Shown here piece by piece: positions 26,608 to 36,387 of a stretch of DNA of 64,000 bases. The first letter of the stretch is position 1. Each line of letters starts with the position of its first letter. The DNA comes from Bacillota bacterium (lineage in GTDB: Bacteria > Bacillota_A > Clostridia > Lachnospirales > Lachnospiraceae). The notes beneath the pieces were generated by a model. It was not told the DNA's origin. It saw only the letters and a list, made by a program, of their open reading frames with translations, and made no database searches. The stretch is taken from assembly GCA_023407175.1 (NCBI GenBank), contig JAEYMU010000042.1, forward strand, positions 1 to 64,000. The letters are read 5' to 3'. Position numbers and translations under genes: made by a program.

Positions 26608-27042
26608 GTGGACTATAAAGTACTTGCTACGGAGTTTATGCAGAATATGTATCTGTTGAATAAGGCCAGACCACAAAAGCAATTCCATGAATCCATGCAG
26701 GGAGAGGCCTTTGTGCTTGGATGCCTTGCCCATCAGGAGGGCTCCATGCTGCCAAGTGAAATAAGCGGTATTATGAATATCAGTACTGCGCGCATTGCTG
26801 CCACGCTGAACGGTCTGGAACGTAAGGGATTGATCACCCGCCGGATTGATGTCAGTGACCGCCGAAGGATTCTGGTAGACCTGACACCGGAAGGGAAGGC
26901 CTTTGCGGAGGAACAGCGCCAGAAGATGCTTGAAAATACGGCAAGGCTGCTTTCTATGCTGGGAGAACATGATGCAAGGGAATATATCCGTATCACCGGC
27001 AGAATGGCGGAGCTGGCATCCCTTTACCAAGAAGAAAGCTAA
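26608..27042 (+). CDS. MarR-family transcriptional regulator
   Basis: A 144-residue winged-helix dimer: the HTH segment LPSEISGIMNISTARIAATLNGLERKG and the wing DVSDRRRILVDLTPEG are diagnostic. GTG at 26608 is preferred because GAGGAGG lies just upstream. A small hairpin follows, then two ABC half-transporter genes in the same direction; MarR control of a drug exporter is a common arrangement. Confidence 0.87.
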   Translation: MDYKVLATEFMQNMYLLNKARPQKQFHESMQGEAFVLGCLAHQEGSMLPSEISGIMNISTARIAATLNGLERKGLITRRIDVSDRRRILVDLTPEGKAFAEEQRQKMLENTARLLSMLGEHDAREYIRITGRMAELASLYQEES

Positions 27043-27049
27043 GTAATAA

Positions 27050-27075
27050 CGGTCACGTAAGTTGTGGCCGCTTTT
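27050..27075 (+). terminator. weak hairpin after marR
   Basis: CGGTCAC (27050-27056) pairs with GTGGCCG (27064-27070), then CTTTT. It may attenuate read-through into the exporter genes. Confidence 0.5.
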
Positions 27076-27151
27076 ATAACTACAAAAGCTAATACTATTA
27101 GTAACGAACTGTGTTGAAATCAAGCCCTATTAACGAATGGAGGAATATACA

Positions 27152-28912
27152 ATGCTTAAAATTTTTAAACACCTTAACAGAAAGGAATGGCTACAGGCAA
27201 TCATCAGCCTTGTGTTTATTGTGGTGCAGGTCTGGCTGGATCTGAAGCTGCCGGATTATATGTCCGAGATTACGGTACTTACCCAGACACCGGGAAGTGA
27301 GCTGGCGGATATCTGGAAGGCAGGAGGCTATATGCTGCTTTGTGCCTTGGGAAGCCTTGCAGCCTCGGTTATCATCGGCTTCTTCGCCGCCCGCATCGCC
27401 ACATCCTTTGCCAGGAGACTGCGCAGTATGTTATTTGCCAAGGTAGATTCCTTTTCCATGGAGGAAATCAGCCGTTTTTCTACAGCCAGCCTGATTACAC
27501 GCTCTACCAATGATGTGACACAGATTCAGACGCTGGTGGTTACAGGACTGCAAATGGTAATTAAGGCCCCTATATTAGCGGTCTGGGCTATCACAAAAAT
27601 CTCAGGAAAGGGCTTTGAATGGACGCTGGCAACCGGCATTACACTGGCAATACTTATTATTTTACTTACCAGCATCATGATTTTTGTAATACCGAAGTTT
27701 CGGCAGATGCAGATGCTTACCGATAACATGAACCGCGTTACCATGGAAAATCTGACAGGACTTCGTGTTGTCCGCGCCTATAACGCAGAGAGCTATCAGG
27801 AAGAGAAATTTGAAACTGCCAACGCAAGGCTGACTGATACACAGCTATATACCAGCCGGGGAATGGCGATCATGATGCCGTTCATGAGCCTGCTGATGAG
27901 CGGACTCTCCCTTGCAATTTATTGGATTGGTGCGTATCTGATCAATGCGGCACAGGTTACGGATAAGCTGACCCTCTTTTCGAATATGGTCGTTTTCTCC
28001 TCCTATGCCATGCAGGTTATCATGGCCTTTATGTTGATGGTAATGATGTTTATTATATTACCCAGAGCCGGTGTATCTGCCAGACGTATCAACGAGGTGC
28101 TGGAAACCGAGCCGACCATAGTTAATGGTAAGATTACCGAAGGAAAGCCGGGAGTGACCGGTGAGATAGAATTTCAGCAGGTGGGCTTCAAATATCCCGG
28201 GGCATCAGATTATGTGCTCCAGGATGTGAGCTTTACGGTGAAGCAGGGGGAAACAGTTGCCTTTATCGGTTCGACGGGCAGCGGAAAGAGTACCTTGATT
28301 AATCTGGTACCGCGCTTTTTTGATGCCACAGAGGGTAAGATTCTCGTTGACGGCATCGATGTAAAGGATTATAAGCAGGAGGCTCTCTATAATAAAATCG
28401 GATATGTTCCGCAAAAGGCGGTGCTGTTCAAGGGTAATGTAAGCTCCAATGTAGGATACGGTGATAATGGGCGCAGTGAACCCACCCAGGAGGAAATCAG
28501 GCGGGCGGTACGGATTGCACAGGGAACGGATTTTGTGGAAGCAATGGAAGGGCAGTATGATGCGGATATCGCCCAGGGCGGTGCAAATGTGTCCGGCGGG
28601 CAGAAGCAGCGTCTTGCCATAGCCAGAGCAGTATGCCGTAAGCCGGAGATCTACATCTTCGATGACAGCTTTTCTGCTCTGGATTATCGAACCGACCGGC
28701 TGCTTCGTTCAATGCTTCGCCAGGAAACCGCCGGGGTGACGAGCATGATAGTTGCCCAGCGAATAGGAACTATCATGGATGCAGATCAGATCATTGTATT
28801 GGATGAAGGACGGGTTGTGGGAAAAGGTACCCATAAGGAGCTTTTAAAGTCCTGTGAGGTATATCGGGAAATAGCGATGTCACAATTAAGCGAGGAGGAG
28901 CTTGCAGTATGA
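27152..28912 (+). CDS. heterodimeric ABC exporter, subunit with degenerate ATPase site
   Basis: A 586-residue half-transporter: six-helix exporter domain (about 1-320), then the ATPase with Walker A GSTGSGKST (~residue 372), signature VSGGQKQ (~480) and Walker B ending FDDSFSALD. The catalytic Glu after Walker B is Asp, the mark of the non-hydrolysing site in BmrC/TM287-type heterodimers. ATG at 27152 follows GGAGG; the earlier in-frame start is ignored. Its stop overlaps the start of the partner by 4 nt. The exporter probably moves drugs or lipids. Confidence 0.92.
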   Translation: MLKIFKHLNRKEWLQAIISLVFIVVQVWLDLKLPDYMSEITVLTQTPGSELADIWKAGGYMLLCALGSLAASVIIGFFAARIATSFARRLRSMLFAKVDSFSMEEISRFSTASLITRSTNDVTQIQTLVVTGLQMVIKAPILAVWAITKISGKGFEWTLATGITLAILIILLTSIMIFVIPKFRQMQMLTDNMNRVTMENLTGLRVVRAYNAESYQEEKFETANARLTDTQLYTSRGMAIMMPFMSLLMSGLSLAIYWIGAYLINAAQVTDKLTLFSNMVVFSSYAMQVIMAFMLMVMMFIILPRAGVSARRINEVLETEPTIVNGKITEGKPGVTGEIEFQQVGFKYPGASDYVLQDVSFTVKQGETVAFIGSTGSGKSTLINLVPRFFDATEGKILVDGIDVKDYKQEALYNKIGYVPQKAVLFKGNVSSNVGYGDNGRSEPTQEEIRRAVRIAQGTDFVEAMEGQYDADIAQGGANVSGGQKQRLAIARAVCRKPEIYIFDDSFSALDYRTDRLLRSMLRQETAGVTSMIVAQRIGTIMDADQIIVLDEGRVVGKGTHKELLKSCEVYREIAMSQLSEEELAV

Positions 28913-30762
28913 GTGAGAAAAAACAAATAAGTTCAAACAGAGGGCCGATGGGAGGACCGCCCGGTATGGCAGGGCCTGTCGAGAAGCCGAAAAGCTTTCA
29001 GGCAACTATGAAGAAACTGATAAGATATTGTAAAAATTATTTACCCACCATTGTTATTGCCTTGGTTGCCGCTGCAGCAGGTACGGTGCTGCAAATTATC
29101 GGCCCAGACAGGCTTAAGGACCTGACCAATGAGATCGGCAAAGGGCTGCCGGCAATGGTTAAGGGTGTTCCGGTATCAGGCAGCATTGATCTGGAGGCGG
29201 TGGCAGCCATCGCCTGGGTACTGGTATTCTTTTATGCCGGCTCTATGCTGCTGAATTTCCTGCAGAGCCTGATTATGGCAACGGTAACGCAAAGGATATC
29301 CAAAAAAATGCGTACTGACATTTCACAGAAAATCAACCGTCTGCCGTTAAAATACTTTGACCGTGTAAGCTATGGGGATGTCTTAAGCCGTGTGACCAAT
29401 GATGTCGACACCATCGGCCAGACATTGAACCAGAGCATTGGTACGCTGGTTACCTCCGTAACCATGTTCATCGGCTCGCTGATTATGATGTTTTATAACA
29501 ATTGGATTTTAGCTCTGACAGCCGTTGGTTCCAGTATTTTCGGCTTTGTATTGATGATGGTGATTATGTCGAAGTCGCAAAAGTATTTCTCAGCACAGCA
29601 AAAAGCACTTGGTACAATCAACGGACAGATTGAGGAAATTTACACGGGACACAATGTGGTTAAGGTCTATAACGGCAGCAGGGAAGCAAAGAAAAGCTTT
29701 GGAGAAACCAATGACAGGCTCTGTAACAGTGCTTGGAAGGCACAGTTTTTATCCGGGCTGATGATGCCGCTTATGGGCTTTGTCGGAAATTTTGGTTATG
29801 TCGCAGTATGTGTGACAGGAGCAGTCCTTGCCAAAAACGGAACAATAACCTTTGGTGTAATCGTTGCCTTTATGATGTATATCCGGCTATTTACGCAACC
29901 CCTGTCCCAGATGGCACAGGCCTTTAATAGTCTGCAGGGAACCGCTGCAGCCGGAGAGCGGGTCTTCGAATTTCTGGAGGAGCAGGAGCTTGAAGAGGAG
30001 AGCCATAAGAATAAGCGGCTAGAAAATATCAGAGGTGATGTGGAATTCAAGCATGTGAAATTCGGTTATCTGCCTGACAAAACCATCATACACGACTTTT
30101 CTGCTAAGATAAAAGCCGGACAAAAGGTCGCCATCGTAGGGCCCACCGGTGCTGGAAAAACAACGATGGTAAACCTGCTGATGCGTTTTTATGAGATAGA
30201 GAGCGGAGAGATTTTGCTGGATGGAACCCCGATCAGCCAGGTTACACGGGAGAATGTGCATGAGCAGTTCAGTATGGTGCTTCAGGATACCTGGCTTTTT
30301 GAAGGAACCATTCGGGAGAATATTGTATACGGCAAGCAGGGTGTCAGTGATGAACAGGTTATAGCAGTCTGTAAAGCCTCCGGTTTGCACCATTTCATAA
30401 AAACTCTGCCCGATGGCTACAATACGGTGTTAAATTCCAAGGCAAGTCTGTCAGAGGGACAAAAACAGCTCATCACCATTGCCCGTGCCATGATACAGAA
30501 CGCACCGTTGCTGATACTGGACGAGGCGACCAGCTCTGTGGATACCCGTACAGAGCGTATTGTACAGAAGGCGATGGATAAGCTGACCCAGGGGAGAACC
30601 TCCTTTGTTATTGCACACAGGCTTTCCACGATAAAAAATGCCGATCTGATTCTGGTCATGAAGGATGGTGACATCATAGAGAGCGGCAGCCATAATGTTT
30701 TGCTTGAGAAGGGAGGCTTCTACGCCGAGCTTTACAACAGCCAGTTTGAACAGGCTGCGTGA
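28909..30762 (+). CDS. heterodimeric ABC exporter, catalytically intact subunit
   Basis: A 617-residue half-transporter with a Gly/Pro/Met-rich N-terminal extension, six helices, Walker A GPTGAGKTT (~residue 410), signature LSEGQKQ (~513) and a complete Walker B LLILDEATSSVD with the catalytic Glu. SEGQ instead of SGGQ in the signature, together with the Asp in the partner, shows the asymmetric pair found in BmrCD and TM287/288. Translation is coupled to the preceding gene by ATGA. Confidence 0.92.
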   Translation: MSEKKQISSNRGPMGGPPGMAGPVEKPKSFQATMKKLIRYCKNYLPTIVIALVAAAAGTVLQIIGPDRLKDLTNEIGKGLPAMVKGVPVSGSIDLEAVAAIAWVLVFFYAGSMLLNFLQSLIMATVTQRISKKMRTDISQKINRLPLKYFDRVSYGDVLSRVTNDVDTIGQTLNQSIGTLVTSVTMFIGSLIMMFYNNWILALTAVGSSIFGFVLMMVIMSKSQKYFSAQQKALGTINGQIEEIYTGHNVVKVYNGSREAKKSFGETNDRLCNSAWKAQFLSGLMMPLMGFVGNFGYVAVCVTGAVLAKNGTITFGVIVAFMMYIRLFTQPLSQMAQAFNSLQGTAAAGERVFEFLEEQELEEESHKNKRLENIRGDVEFKHVKFGYLPDKTIIHDFSAKIKAGQKVAIVGPTGAGKTTMVNLLMRFYEIESGEILLDGTPISQVTRENVHEQFSMVLQDTWLFEGTIRENIVYGKQGVSDEQVIAVCKASGLHHFIKTLPDGYNTVLNSKASLSEGQKQLITIARAMIQNAPLLILDEATSSVDTRTERIVQKAMDKLTQGRTSFVIAHRLSTIKNADLILVMKDGDIIESGSHNVLLEKGGFYAELYNSQFEQAA

Positions 30763-30841
30763 AAAAGGTCATAAGAAATATTATTTTGTGTATCAGGTTG
30801 AAAACCAGCGAAAAGGGTGCTAACATGGAGGTATTGTTAAA

Positions 30842-30901
30842 CTGATGAAGCAATTCTTTTTCAGGACATAATTCTATACCGCAAGAGGCTTGCTTCATCA
30901 G
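30842..30901. repeat. perfect 12-bp inverted repeat upstream of the MFS gene
   Basis: CTGATGAAGCAA (30842-30853) and TTGCTTCATCAG (30890-30901) with a 36-nt loop. There is no T-run behind it. It could be an operator or leader RNA hairpin in the 194-nt gap before the transporter gene. Confidence 0.6.
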
Positions 30902-30956
30902 ATGACGTACAATATCTTACAAAAGAGATATAAAGCAGTACAGAAAGAGGTAGAAT

Positions 30957-32222
30957 ATGGAGAAAAAGAAGTTCTTTTATGGCTGGCTTATCGTAATCGG
31001 AGGTTTTCTGATTATGGCAACCTGCTACACAATTTTCGTTAACTGCATGAGTCTGTTCCTCGTCCCGATCACCACTGACTTGAATATTACCCGGGCGCAG
31101 TTCAACGTATGCACAAGCATCAGTGCCATAGTCGGAATCCTGGCATCCTTAGTGGTTGGAAAGCTTTTGGACAAATACAATGCACGGGTGATTGGAACAA
31201 TCAGTATCAGTATTATAGTTCTTGACTTGGTTGGCTGGGCCTTTGTAACACAGCTTTGGCAGATGTATATACTGTCCTTCATCACGGGCTTTTGTGTTTT
31301 AGCCGGAACAAGACTGTTGATTTCCGTTCTGATTACGAACTGGTTTGATCAAAAGCGCGGTCTTGCGGTTTCCCTTGCCCTGATGGGAAGCGGCTTTGGA
31401 GGCGTAGTCCTAAGCCCTATTATAAACTGGATGATTACAGCCAGCGGCTGGCATCGGACCTTTTTGCTGCTTGCAGCGATCACCCTGATTACAAGTATGC
31501 CGCTTACGGTAATTGCCTTTCGGAACAATCCTGAGAGTATGGGACTGAAGCCATACGGAGCGGATAAACCTTTAAAAATAAAGAAGAACAGAAAAGCCGA
31601 TTCTCCGGTACTGATTGAGGTTGGTTGGGGCATTGCACGAAAGACCCTTGCATTCTGGCTTCTGATGCTCGGCTTTGTCTGTATGGGTATGGTTAATGGT
31701 GGCGTTATCATTAACATATCGGCTCAGATGACTGATGTGGGTCATACGCCTGCCTTTGCGGCAACCATTCTATCAGTATACATGTTTGTCGTAATTATCG
31801 GAAAAATCGTATTGGGCGCGGTTTATGACAGGTACGGCCTGATTGCAGGCACCCTGCTTGGCAGCATTACAACAATTCTCGGCGTTATCTCCTTGCTGTT
31901 TTCAGCTTCAAATCTTGGGCCATATGCGTTTGCACTTACCTTCGGCTTTGGTACCTGCCTGGGTACGGTTGCCCCGCCGCTGATGGCCGTCAACGAATTC
32001 GGAAAGAAGGATCTGGGTACCCTTGTCGGTATCATTACCGCTTTTGAAATGGTCGGAGCAGCAATAGCAGCACCGGTAACCGGCGCTGTGGCCGATCGTT
32101 ACGGTACCTATTCCCCTGCGTGGATCGGACTGATTATAGCGGGTATTCTGATGCTGGTGACACTGGTATTATCCGTAATTCTGGCAAAAAGGCTCATAAA
32201 GCGCCTGGAAGTGGCAAAATAA
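30957..32222 (+). CDS. major facilitator superfamily transporter (OFA/monocarboxylate-like)
   Basis: A 421-residue protein with 12 predicted helices. Helix 1 is FYGWLIVIGGFLIMATCY, followed by the cytoplasmic loop with GKLLDKYNARV and the mid-protein charged loop after helix 6. The FYGW start and ITRAQFNVCTS segment resemble the oxalate/formate antiporter-type family. The next genes encode an M20 amidohydrolase and a pirin, so uptake of an acylated amino acid or related acid is possible. Confidence 0.8.
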   Translation: MEKKKFFYGWLIVIGGFLIMATCYTIFVNCMSLFLVPITTDLNITRAQFNVCTSISAIVGILASLVVGKLLDKYNARVIGTISISIIVLDLVGWAFVTQLWQMYILSFITGFCVLAGTRLLISVLITNWFDQKRGLAVSLALMGSGFGGVVLSPIINWMITASGWHRTFLLLAAITLITSMPLTVIAFRNNPESMGLKPYGADKPLKIKKNRKADSPVLIEVGWGIARKTLAFWLLMLGFVCMGMVNGGVIINISAQMTDVGHTPAFAATILSVYMFVVIIGKIVLGAVYDRYGLIAGTLLGSITTILGVISLLFSASNLGPYAFALTFGFGTCLGTVAPPLMAVNEFGKKDLGTLVGIITAFEMVGAAIAAPVTGAVADRYGTYSPAWIGLIIAGILMLVTLVLSVILAKRLIKRLEVAK

Positions 32223-32271
32223 TAAATTTTTATGGCAAATAGATCATAAACGATAAGGAGAGTGAACTGAT

Positions 32272-33483
32272 TTGAAAAATATTCTGGAAGAAGTAAAGCG
32301 CCTTCAGCCGGTTCTTGTGGAGCACCGGAGATATCTGCATGAGCATGCGGAGATTGAATTTGATTTACCGGTTACTGTAGAGTATGTGACGGATAAGCTA
32401 AAGGAGCTGGGCTATGAACCGCAGCCGATAGGCTGTTCCGGCATCACTGTCACTGTGGGGAAGCAAAGTGGCAAAACCATCCTGCTGCGTGCTGATATGG
32501 ATGCGTTGCCCATCGAGGAACAGACGGAGCTGTCCTTCAAAGCCTGTAATGGAAATATGCATGCCTGCGGTCATGACCTGCATACCTCAATGCTGCTGGG
32601 AGCTGCCAAGCTCCTCAAGGAGCATGAGGATGAGCTGAAGGGCTGTGTCAAGCTGATCTTTCAGCCGAATGAGGAGGCATTGGGCGGAGCGAAGAATATG
32701 ATTGAGTCCGGGCTGCTCGAAAACCCGAAGGTAGACGTTGCAATGATGATTCATGTGCAGACCGGTCTGCCGTTTCCGATTCCTGCGGGAGCGCTGCTGA
32801 CGATGCCTGCCGGTCCGGCGCTGGCTTCTGCCGACTGGTTTACCATCACTGTCCAGGGAAAGGGAGGACATGGAGGCAATCCTCAATTTGCAGTTGACCC
32901 AATTAATGTCGCCTGTCATATTCACCTTGCCTTACAGACCATTAATTCCAGAGAAACGCCTGCGCTGGACCCGGCAGTCATTACGGTGGGCTCCCTGCAT
33001 GGCGGTGATACGAACAATGTAATTCCCGATACCGCTGTTATGAAGGGAACGATACGTGCCTTCGGCAAGGAGAATAGAGCCTATATAAAGAAGCGTCTGG
33101 AGGAGATATCAAAAGGTATCGCAGAAACCTTCCGGGCAACGGCAGAGGTAGAATATACGACAGAGTGCCCCTGTTTATTTATCGACGGTAAGCTGGAGGG
33201 ACAGATCGAGCAGTACAGCAGAGAACTCTTTGGCAATGAGGCCGTAATCAATCTTGGCAGCATTGCAGGCGGTGCCTATGCAAAGAATACCGGCTCCGAG
33301 GACTTTGCCTTTGTAAGTGATAAGGTGCCTACTGCGGCTGTATTTATTGCGGCTGGCAGTATTCCCATGGGTTATCCTTACGGCAACCATCATCCCAAGG
33401 TACTTTTTGACGAGAATGCGCTATGTGTCGGTACGGCGGTCTATGTGAACTCGGCAATCGAGTGGCTTGCTGATAACGCTTGA
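32272..33483 (+). CDS. M20-family amidohydrolase
   Basis: A 403-residue zinc/manganese peptidase-type hydrolase: HACGHDLHTSM and PNEEALGGAKNMI hold the metal ligands and general base; GKGGHGG belongs to the dimerisation (lid) domain; a C-terminal GSEDFAF provides the last His/Asp/Glu ligand region. Family members remove acyl groups from N-acyl amino acids or aminobenzoyl-glutamate. The start is TTG at 32272, behind AAGGAG at a long spacing. It is probably co-transcribed with the preceding MFS gene. Confidence 0.87.
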   Translation: MKNILEEVKRLQPVLVEHRRYLHEHAEIEFDLPVTVEYVTDKLKELGYEPQPIGCSGITVTVGKQSGKTILLRADMDALPIEEQTELSFKACNGNMHACGHDLHTSMLLGAAKLLKEHEDELKGCVKLIFQPNEEALGGAKNMIESGLLENPKVDVAMMIHVQTGLPFPIPAGALLTMPAGPALASADWFTITVQGKGGHGGNPQFAVDPINVACHIHLALQTINSRETPALDPAVITVGSLHGGDTNNVIPDTAVMKGTIRAFGKENRAYIKKRLEEISKGIAETFRATAEVEYTTECPCLFIDGKLEGQIEQYSRELFGNEAVINLGSIAGGAYAKNTGSEDFAFVSDKVPTAAVFIAAGSIPMGYPYGNHHPKVLFDENALCVGTAVYVNSAIEWLADNA

Positions 33484-33550
33484 AAATAAAACCCGAGAGC
33501 AGCTTCTTTCATAAGAGTTTTTGCCGGTGGCGGCAGAATGTGAGGAAAAC

Positions 33551-34387
33551 ATGAAAAAATGTGAAATTATAAAAGAAATCAGAGGTCAAAGGGCGGTGGA
33601 CGGTGCCGGTGTTCGTCTGGTTCGGGTACTGGGCTACAATGATGTGGAGGCTTTTGATCCGTTTCTTATGCTGGACTCCTTTGATTCCAAAAATCCGGAA
33701 GACTATGTTGCGGGATTTCCCATGCATCCGCATCGGGGGATTGAGACAATAACCTATCTGATTTCGGGAAGAATTGAACATGAGGACAGCTTGGGGAATA
33801 AAGGAACGATAGGCTCCGGCGAGACCCAGTGGATGACTGCCGGAAGCGGCATCCTCCATCAGGAGATGCCCAAGGAATCGGAACGGATGCTGGGATTTCA
33901 ATTATGGCTTAACCTGCCCCGGATAGAGAAGATGACGGCTCCTGCCTATCTAAGCATCACCCAGGATATGATTGCAACAAAGAAGACCCAGGAGGCCGAA
34001 GTCCGCGTATTGTCAGGAAGCTATCAGGAAGCATCGGGTATCGTACCACGGCATATTCCTGCAACCATCTATGATATCAGCCTGTCAGCGGGTAAGGATA
34101 TTGAAGTCCCCGTACCCCAGGGAGAGACAGCATTCATATTCTTAATTGAGGGCGATGCCTATGTCGGTGAAAAACGGATATTAAGCAAAACTGCCGTTTT
34201 ATTCGGCAACGGCGACAGCATCACAGTTCTTGCGCCGCCCAAGACGGCCTCCCGGTTTATATTCTTCTCAGGCAAACCGCTGCATGAACCGATTGCCTGG
34301 GGCGGTCCAATCGTCATGAATACCCAGGACGAATTGATGCTTGCCTTTGAGGAACTGGGCCAGGGAATCTTTATAAAGCATAAATAG
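33551..34387 (+). CDS. pirin-family bicupin protein
   Basis: A 278-residue pirin: the N-terminal cupin with FPMHPHRGIETI (two His ligands) and a following His and Glu in GSGILHQEMPK binds a single Fe. Bacterial pirins act as quercetinases or interact with metabolic enzymes. ATG at 33551 is preceded by TGAGGA. It closes the MFS-M20 group and is followed by a strong terminator. Confidence 0.88.
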   Translation: MKKCEIIKEIRGQRAVDGAGVRLVRVLGYNDVEAFDPFLMLDSFDSKNPEDYVAGFPMHPHRGIETITYLISGRIEHEDSLGNKGTIGSGETQWMTAGSGILHQEMPKESERMLGFQLWLNLPRIEKMTAPAYLSITQDMIATKKTQEAEVRVLSGSYQEASGIVPRHIPATIYDISLSAGKDIEVPVPQGETAFIFLIEGDAYVGEKRILSKTAVLFGNGDSITVLAPPKTASRFIFFSGKPLHEPIAWGGPIVMNTQDELMLAFEELGQGIFIKHK

Positions 34388-34408
34388 AAGCAAGTGAGAA
34401 GTTAGGCT

Positions 34409-34438
34409 GCGGCACCCGGAAACGGGTGCTGCTTTTTT
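34409..34438 (+). terminator. rho-independent terminator after the pirin gene
   Basis: GCGGCACCCG, loop GAAA, CGGGTGCTGC (34409-34432, one G-U), then six T residues. Confidence 0.92.
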
Positions 34439-34524
34439 ATAGTTGGGCAAAGCAAGGATCGGGTAGAAGAGGGGAAGGAATCGACGGAAAACTGATTGTT
34501 TTATTGAAAAGTTTGGAGGAGGAG

Positions 34525-34552
34525 TTTACATTTCGAATAAATCTTTCTCTTT
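34525..34552 (+). promoter_or_regulatory. group-5 sigma type promoter of the endolysin gene
   Basis: TTTACA (34525-34530), 16-nt spacer, CTCTTT (34547-34552). As I recall, TcdR/UviA-type sigma factors recognise TTTACA and CTCTTT-like elements. The same motif with the same spacing lies in front of the sigma gene at 35779-35806. It is about 80 nt before the endolysin start. Confidence 0.7.
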
Positions 34553-34630
34553 ATTTTGTTGAAGACGCTTTTGAAACGGCGCGCGACATTTTAGGGGTGC
34601 TTCAATAAAATAATGAAAGTAGGTAGAAAT

Positions 34631-35554
34631 ATGGCAACAACTCCAGCTTGGCCTGTTTTAAAGACGGGCAGTTCGGGAAAAAACGTAAGCGCCTTACAGT
34701 GCTTGCTGACTTTCCAAGGATATTCTCTCACAATAGATGGAATTTTTGGTTCCGGCACCCAAACCGCTGTGATCAACTTCCAAACGAGCAAAGGCCTTAC
34801 AGCTGACGGCATAGCCGGGGCGAACACTCTGTCTTCCCTGATTGTTACGGTGCAGAATGGAGTCAGCAGCTACGCAGCCAGAGCAGCGCAGTATCTGTTG
34901 AGCAAGTTTGAAACCATTACTGTGGATGGAATTTTTGGCACCAACTCGACAACTGTTGCGAAAAATTTTCAGCAGAAGATGGGGATTTCAGCCGATGGTA
35001 TTATCGGTCCTACCACCTGGCAGTACCTTTTTGGCTATAGCGCTTATCCAACTTCAGGCATTGAAGCAACCTATTGCAGTAATAGTTATTTGACAAAGAG
35101 TCAAATGGCCGTGAATGCTCAATATATCCTGAATTATTTACGCGATAGGGGGTGGACCAAAAATGCTGTCTGCGGTATGCTGGGAAATATGCAGACAGAA
35201 AGTACAATTAATCCGGGTATTTGGCAGAGTCTAATTGAGAATAACATGAGTGGTGGTTTTGGTTTAGTCCAGTGGACACCGGCAACAAAATATATAGACT
35301 GGGCTGAAAGCAACAATTTGTCGGTTGCTAATATGGACAGTGAATTGCAACGTATTCTGTATGAGGTAAGTGCAGGTCTGCAGTTTTATGCTACTTCTAC
35401 TTATAATATGTCTTTCACACAGTTCACTGCTTCCACAGAAAGCGCATACTACCTTGCCTGTGTATTCTTGCATAATTATGAAAGACCGGCAAATGCTTCG
35501 CAGGATCAAACGCGGGGTGATCAGGCAACCTATTGGTATAATGCATTAGATTAA
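34631..35554 (+). CDS. endolysin: two peptidoglycan-binding domains plus phage-tail-lysozyme-type domain
   Basis: A 307-residue wall hydrolase without a signal peptide, so it needs a holin or lysis to reach the wall. Two PG_binding_1 repeats occupy about residues 8-70 and 78-135, each with [18 protein letters not shown] / [15 protein letters not shown] motifs. The C-terminal ~165 residues resemble the lysozyme-like domain of phage tails ([15 protein letters not shown] with the catalytic Glu, [10 protein letters not shown], a final HNYERP). ATG at 34631 follows AGTAGGTAG. Its promoter motif links it to the following sigma factor gene. Confidence 0.85.
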   Translation: MATTPAWPVLKTGSSGKNVSALQCLLTFQGYSLTIDGIFGSGTQTAVINFQTSKGLTADGIAGANTLSSLIVTVQNGVSSYAARAAQYLLSKFETITVDGIFGTNSTTVAKNFQQKMGISADGIIGPTTWQYLFGYSAYPTSGIEATYCSNSYLTKSQMAVNAQYILNYLRDRGWTKNAVCGMLGNMQTESTINPGIWQSLIENNMSGGFGLVQWTPATKYIDWAESNNLSVANMDSELQRILYEVSAGLQFYATSTYNMSFTQFTASTESAYYLACVFLHNYERPANASQDQTRGDQATYWYNALD

Positions 35555-35584
35555 AAGAACAAATCTTATAATGCTCTAAACGTA

Positions 35585-35627
35585 AATAATCGGCCAAGGA
35601 CAGAAGTCTTTGGCCGATTATTGTTTT
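35585..35627 (+). terminator. rho-independent terminator after the endolysin gene
   Basis: A 13-bp perfect stem, AATAATCGGCCAA (35585-35597) with TTGGCCGATTATT (35610-35622), then GTTTT. Confidence 0.9.
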
Positions 35628-35778
35628 ATTCAACCTACAAGATTTTGCATGAACAGGAAAGCAGCCAAATGGTATCCCGTGGGCAGGATTAATTTTGCTT
35701 CCAGCGGAGAAAAAGAATCCTTTAATCGTTTATTTACAGAGAAGATGTCAAATTAATCAAAAATTTATTTACCATATA

Positions 35779-35806
35779 TTTACATATTCGTATTTTCCAT
35801 CTCTTT
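35779..35806 (+). promoter_or_regulatory. group-5 sigma type promoter of the sigma factor gene
   Basis: TTTACA (35779-35784), 16-nt spacer, CTCTTT (35801-35806), 23 nt before the ATG. The motif equals the endolysin promoter in both hexamers and spacing, and both are followed by ATT. Positive autoregulation is expected. Confidence 0.72.
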
Positions 35807-35829
35807 ATTACTTGAAAGGTGGAATTAAT

Positions 35830-36372
35830 ATGATAATAGATGATATCAGGAAAATTCAAAATGGTGACAGTGATTCGACATTAAAGCTTATAGAAAAGTT
35901 TAATCCAATTCTGAAAAAGTATGCTTATAGCCTTTATTATGAAGATTCGTATGATGATCTCCTTGTCAGCTTTATCGAATTACTTGTTAATATAAGCATT
36001 GATAAAATACAAAATAAAGATGATGGCTGTATGATTTCTTATCTAACTACCTCAATACATAATAGTTATATTAAGAAGCTGATAAAAATAAAGCAAATGC
36101 GAAATTTTATAAGCTATTCGAATTTAACAGAGAAAGAACTCTATTATATTGATTCAATAACTGCGACAAATGACACTTATATAAATATGGATTTAGATCT
36201 ATTAAGAAGGATTTTAACAAATCCGGAATTTATTACAATTAAAATGATATTTTATAAAGGATACACAGTTGCGGAAACTGCTAATGCCCTTGGTATTACG
36301 AGGCAGGCGGTAAATCAGATGAAAAACAGAGCTTTAAAAAAGCTGAAAATCATATTTATGGACAAGCGTTAA
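35830..36372 (+). CDS. TcdR/UviA-like alternative sigma factor
   Basis: A 180-residue sigma-70-family protein with region 2 (EDSYDDLLVSFIELLVNI, the core-binding and -10 part) and region 4 (YKGYTVAETANALGITRQAVNQMKNRALKKLK, a helix-turn-helix for -35). Length and the region 2 sequence are those of group-5 sigma factors such as TcdR, BotR, TetR and UviA, which turn on toxin and bacteriocin genes in clostridia. ATG at 35830 follows AAAGGTGG. A holin gene follows 15 nt later. Confidence in the class comes from sequence pattern plus neighbours. Confidence 0.8.
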   Translation: MIIDDIRKIQNGDSDSTLKLIEKFNPILKKYAYSLYYEDSYDDLLVSFIELLVNISIDKIQNKDDGCMISYLTTSIHNSYIKKLIKIKQMRNFISYSNLTEKELYYIDSITATNDTYINMDLDLLRRILTNPEFITIKMIFYKGYTVAETANALGITRQAVNQMKNRALKKLKIIFMDKR

Positions 36373-36387
36373 ACAGGGAGGTAAATT

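Noticed and set aside
34426..34608. 60-residue ORF upstream of the endolysin gene
   Set aside because: It starts inside the terminator of the pirin gene and overlaps the promoter motif at 34525-34552; no ribosome binding site at its start.
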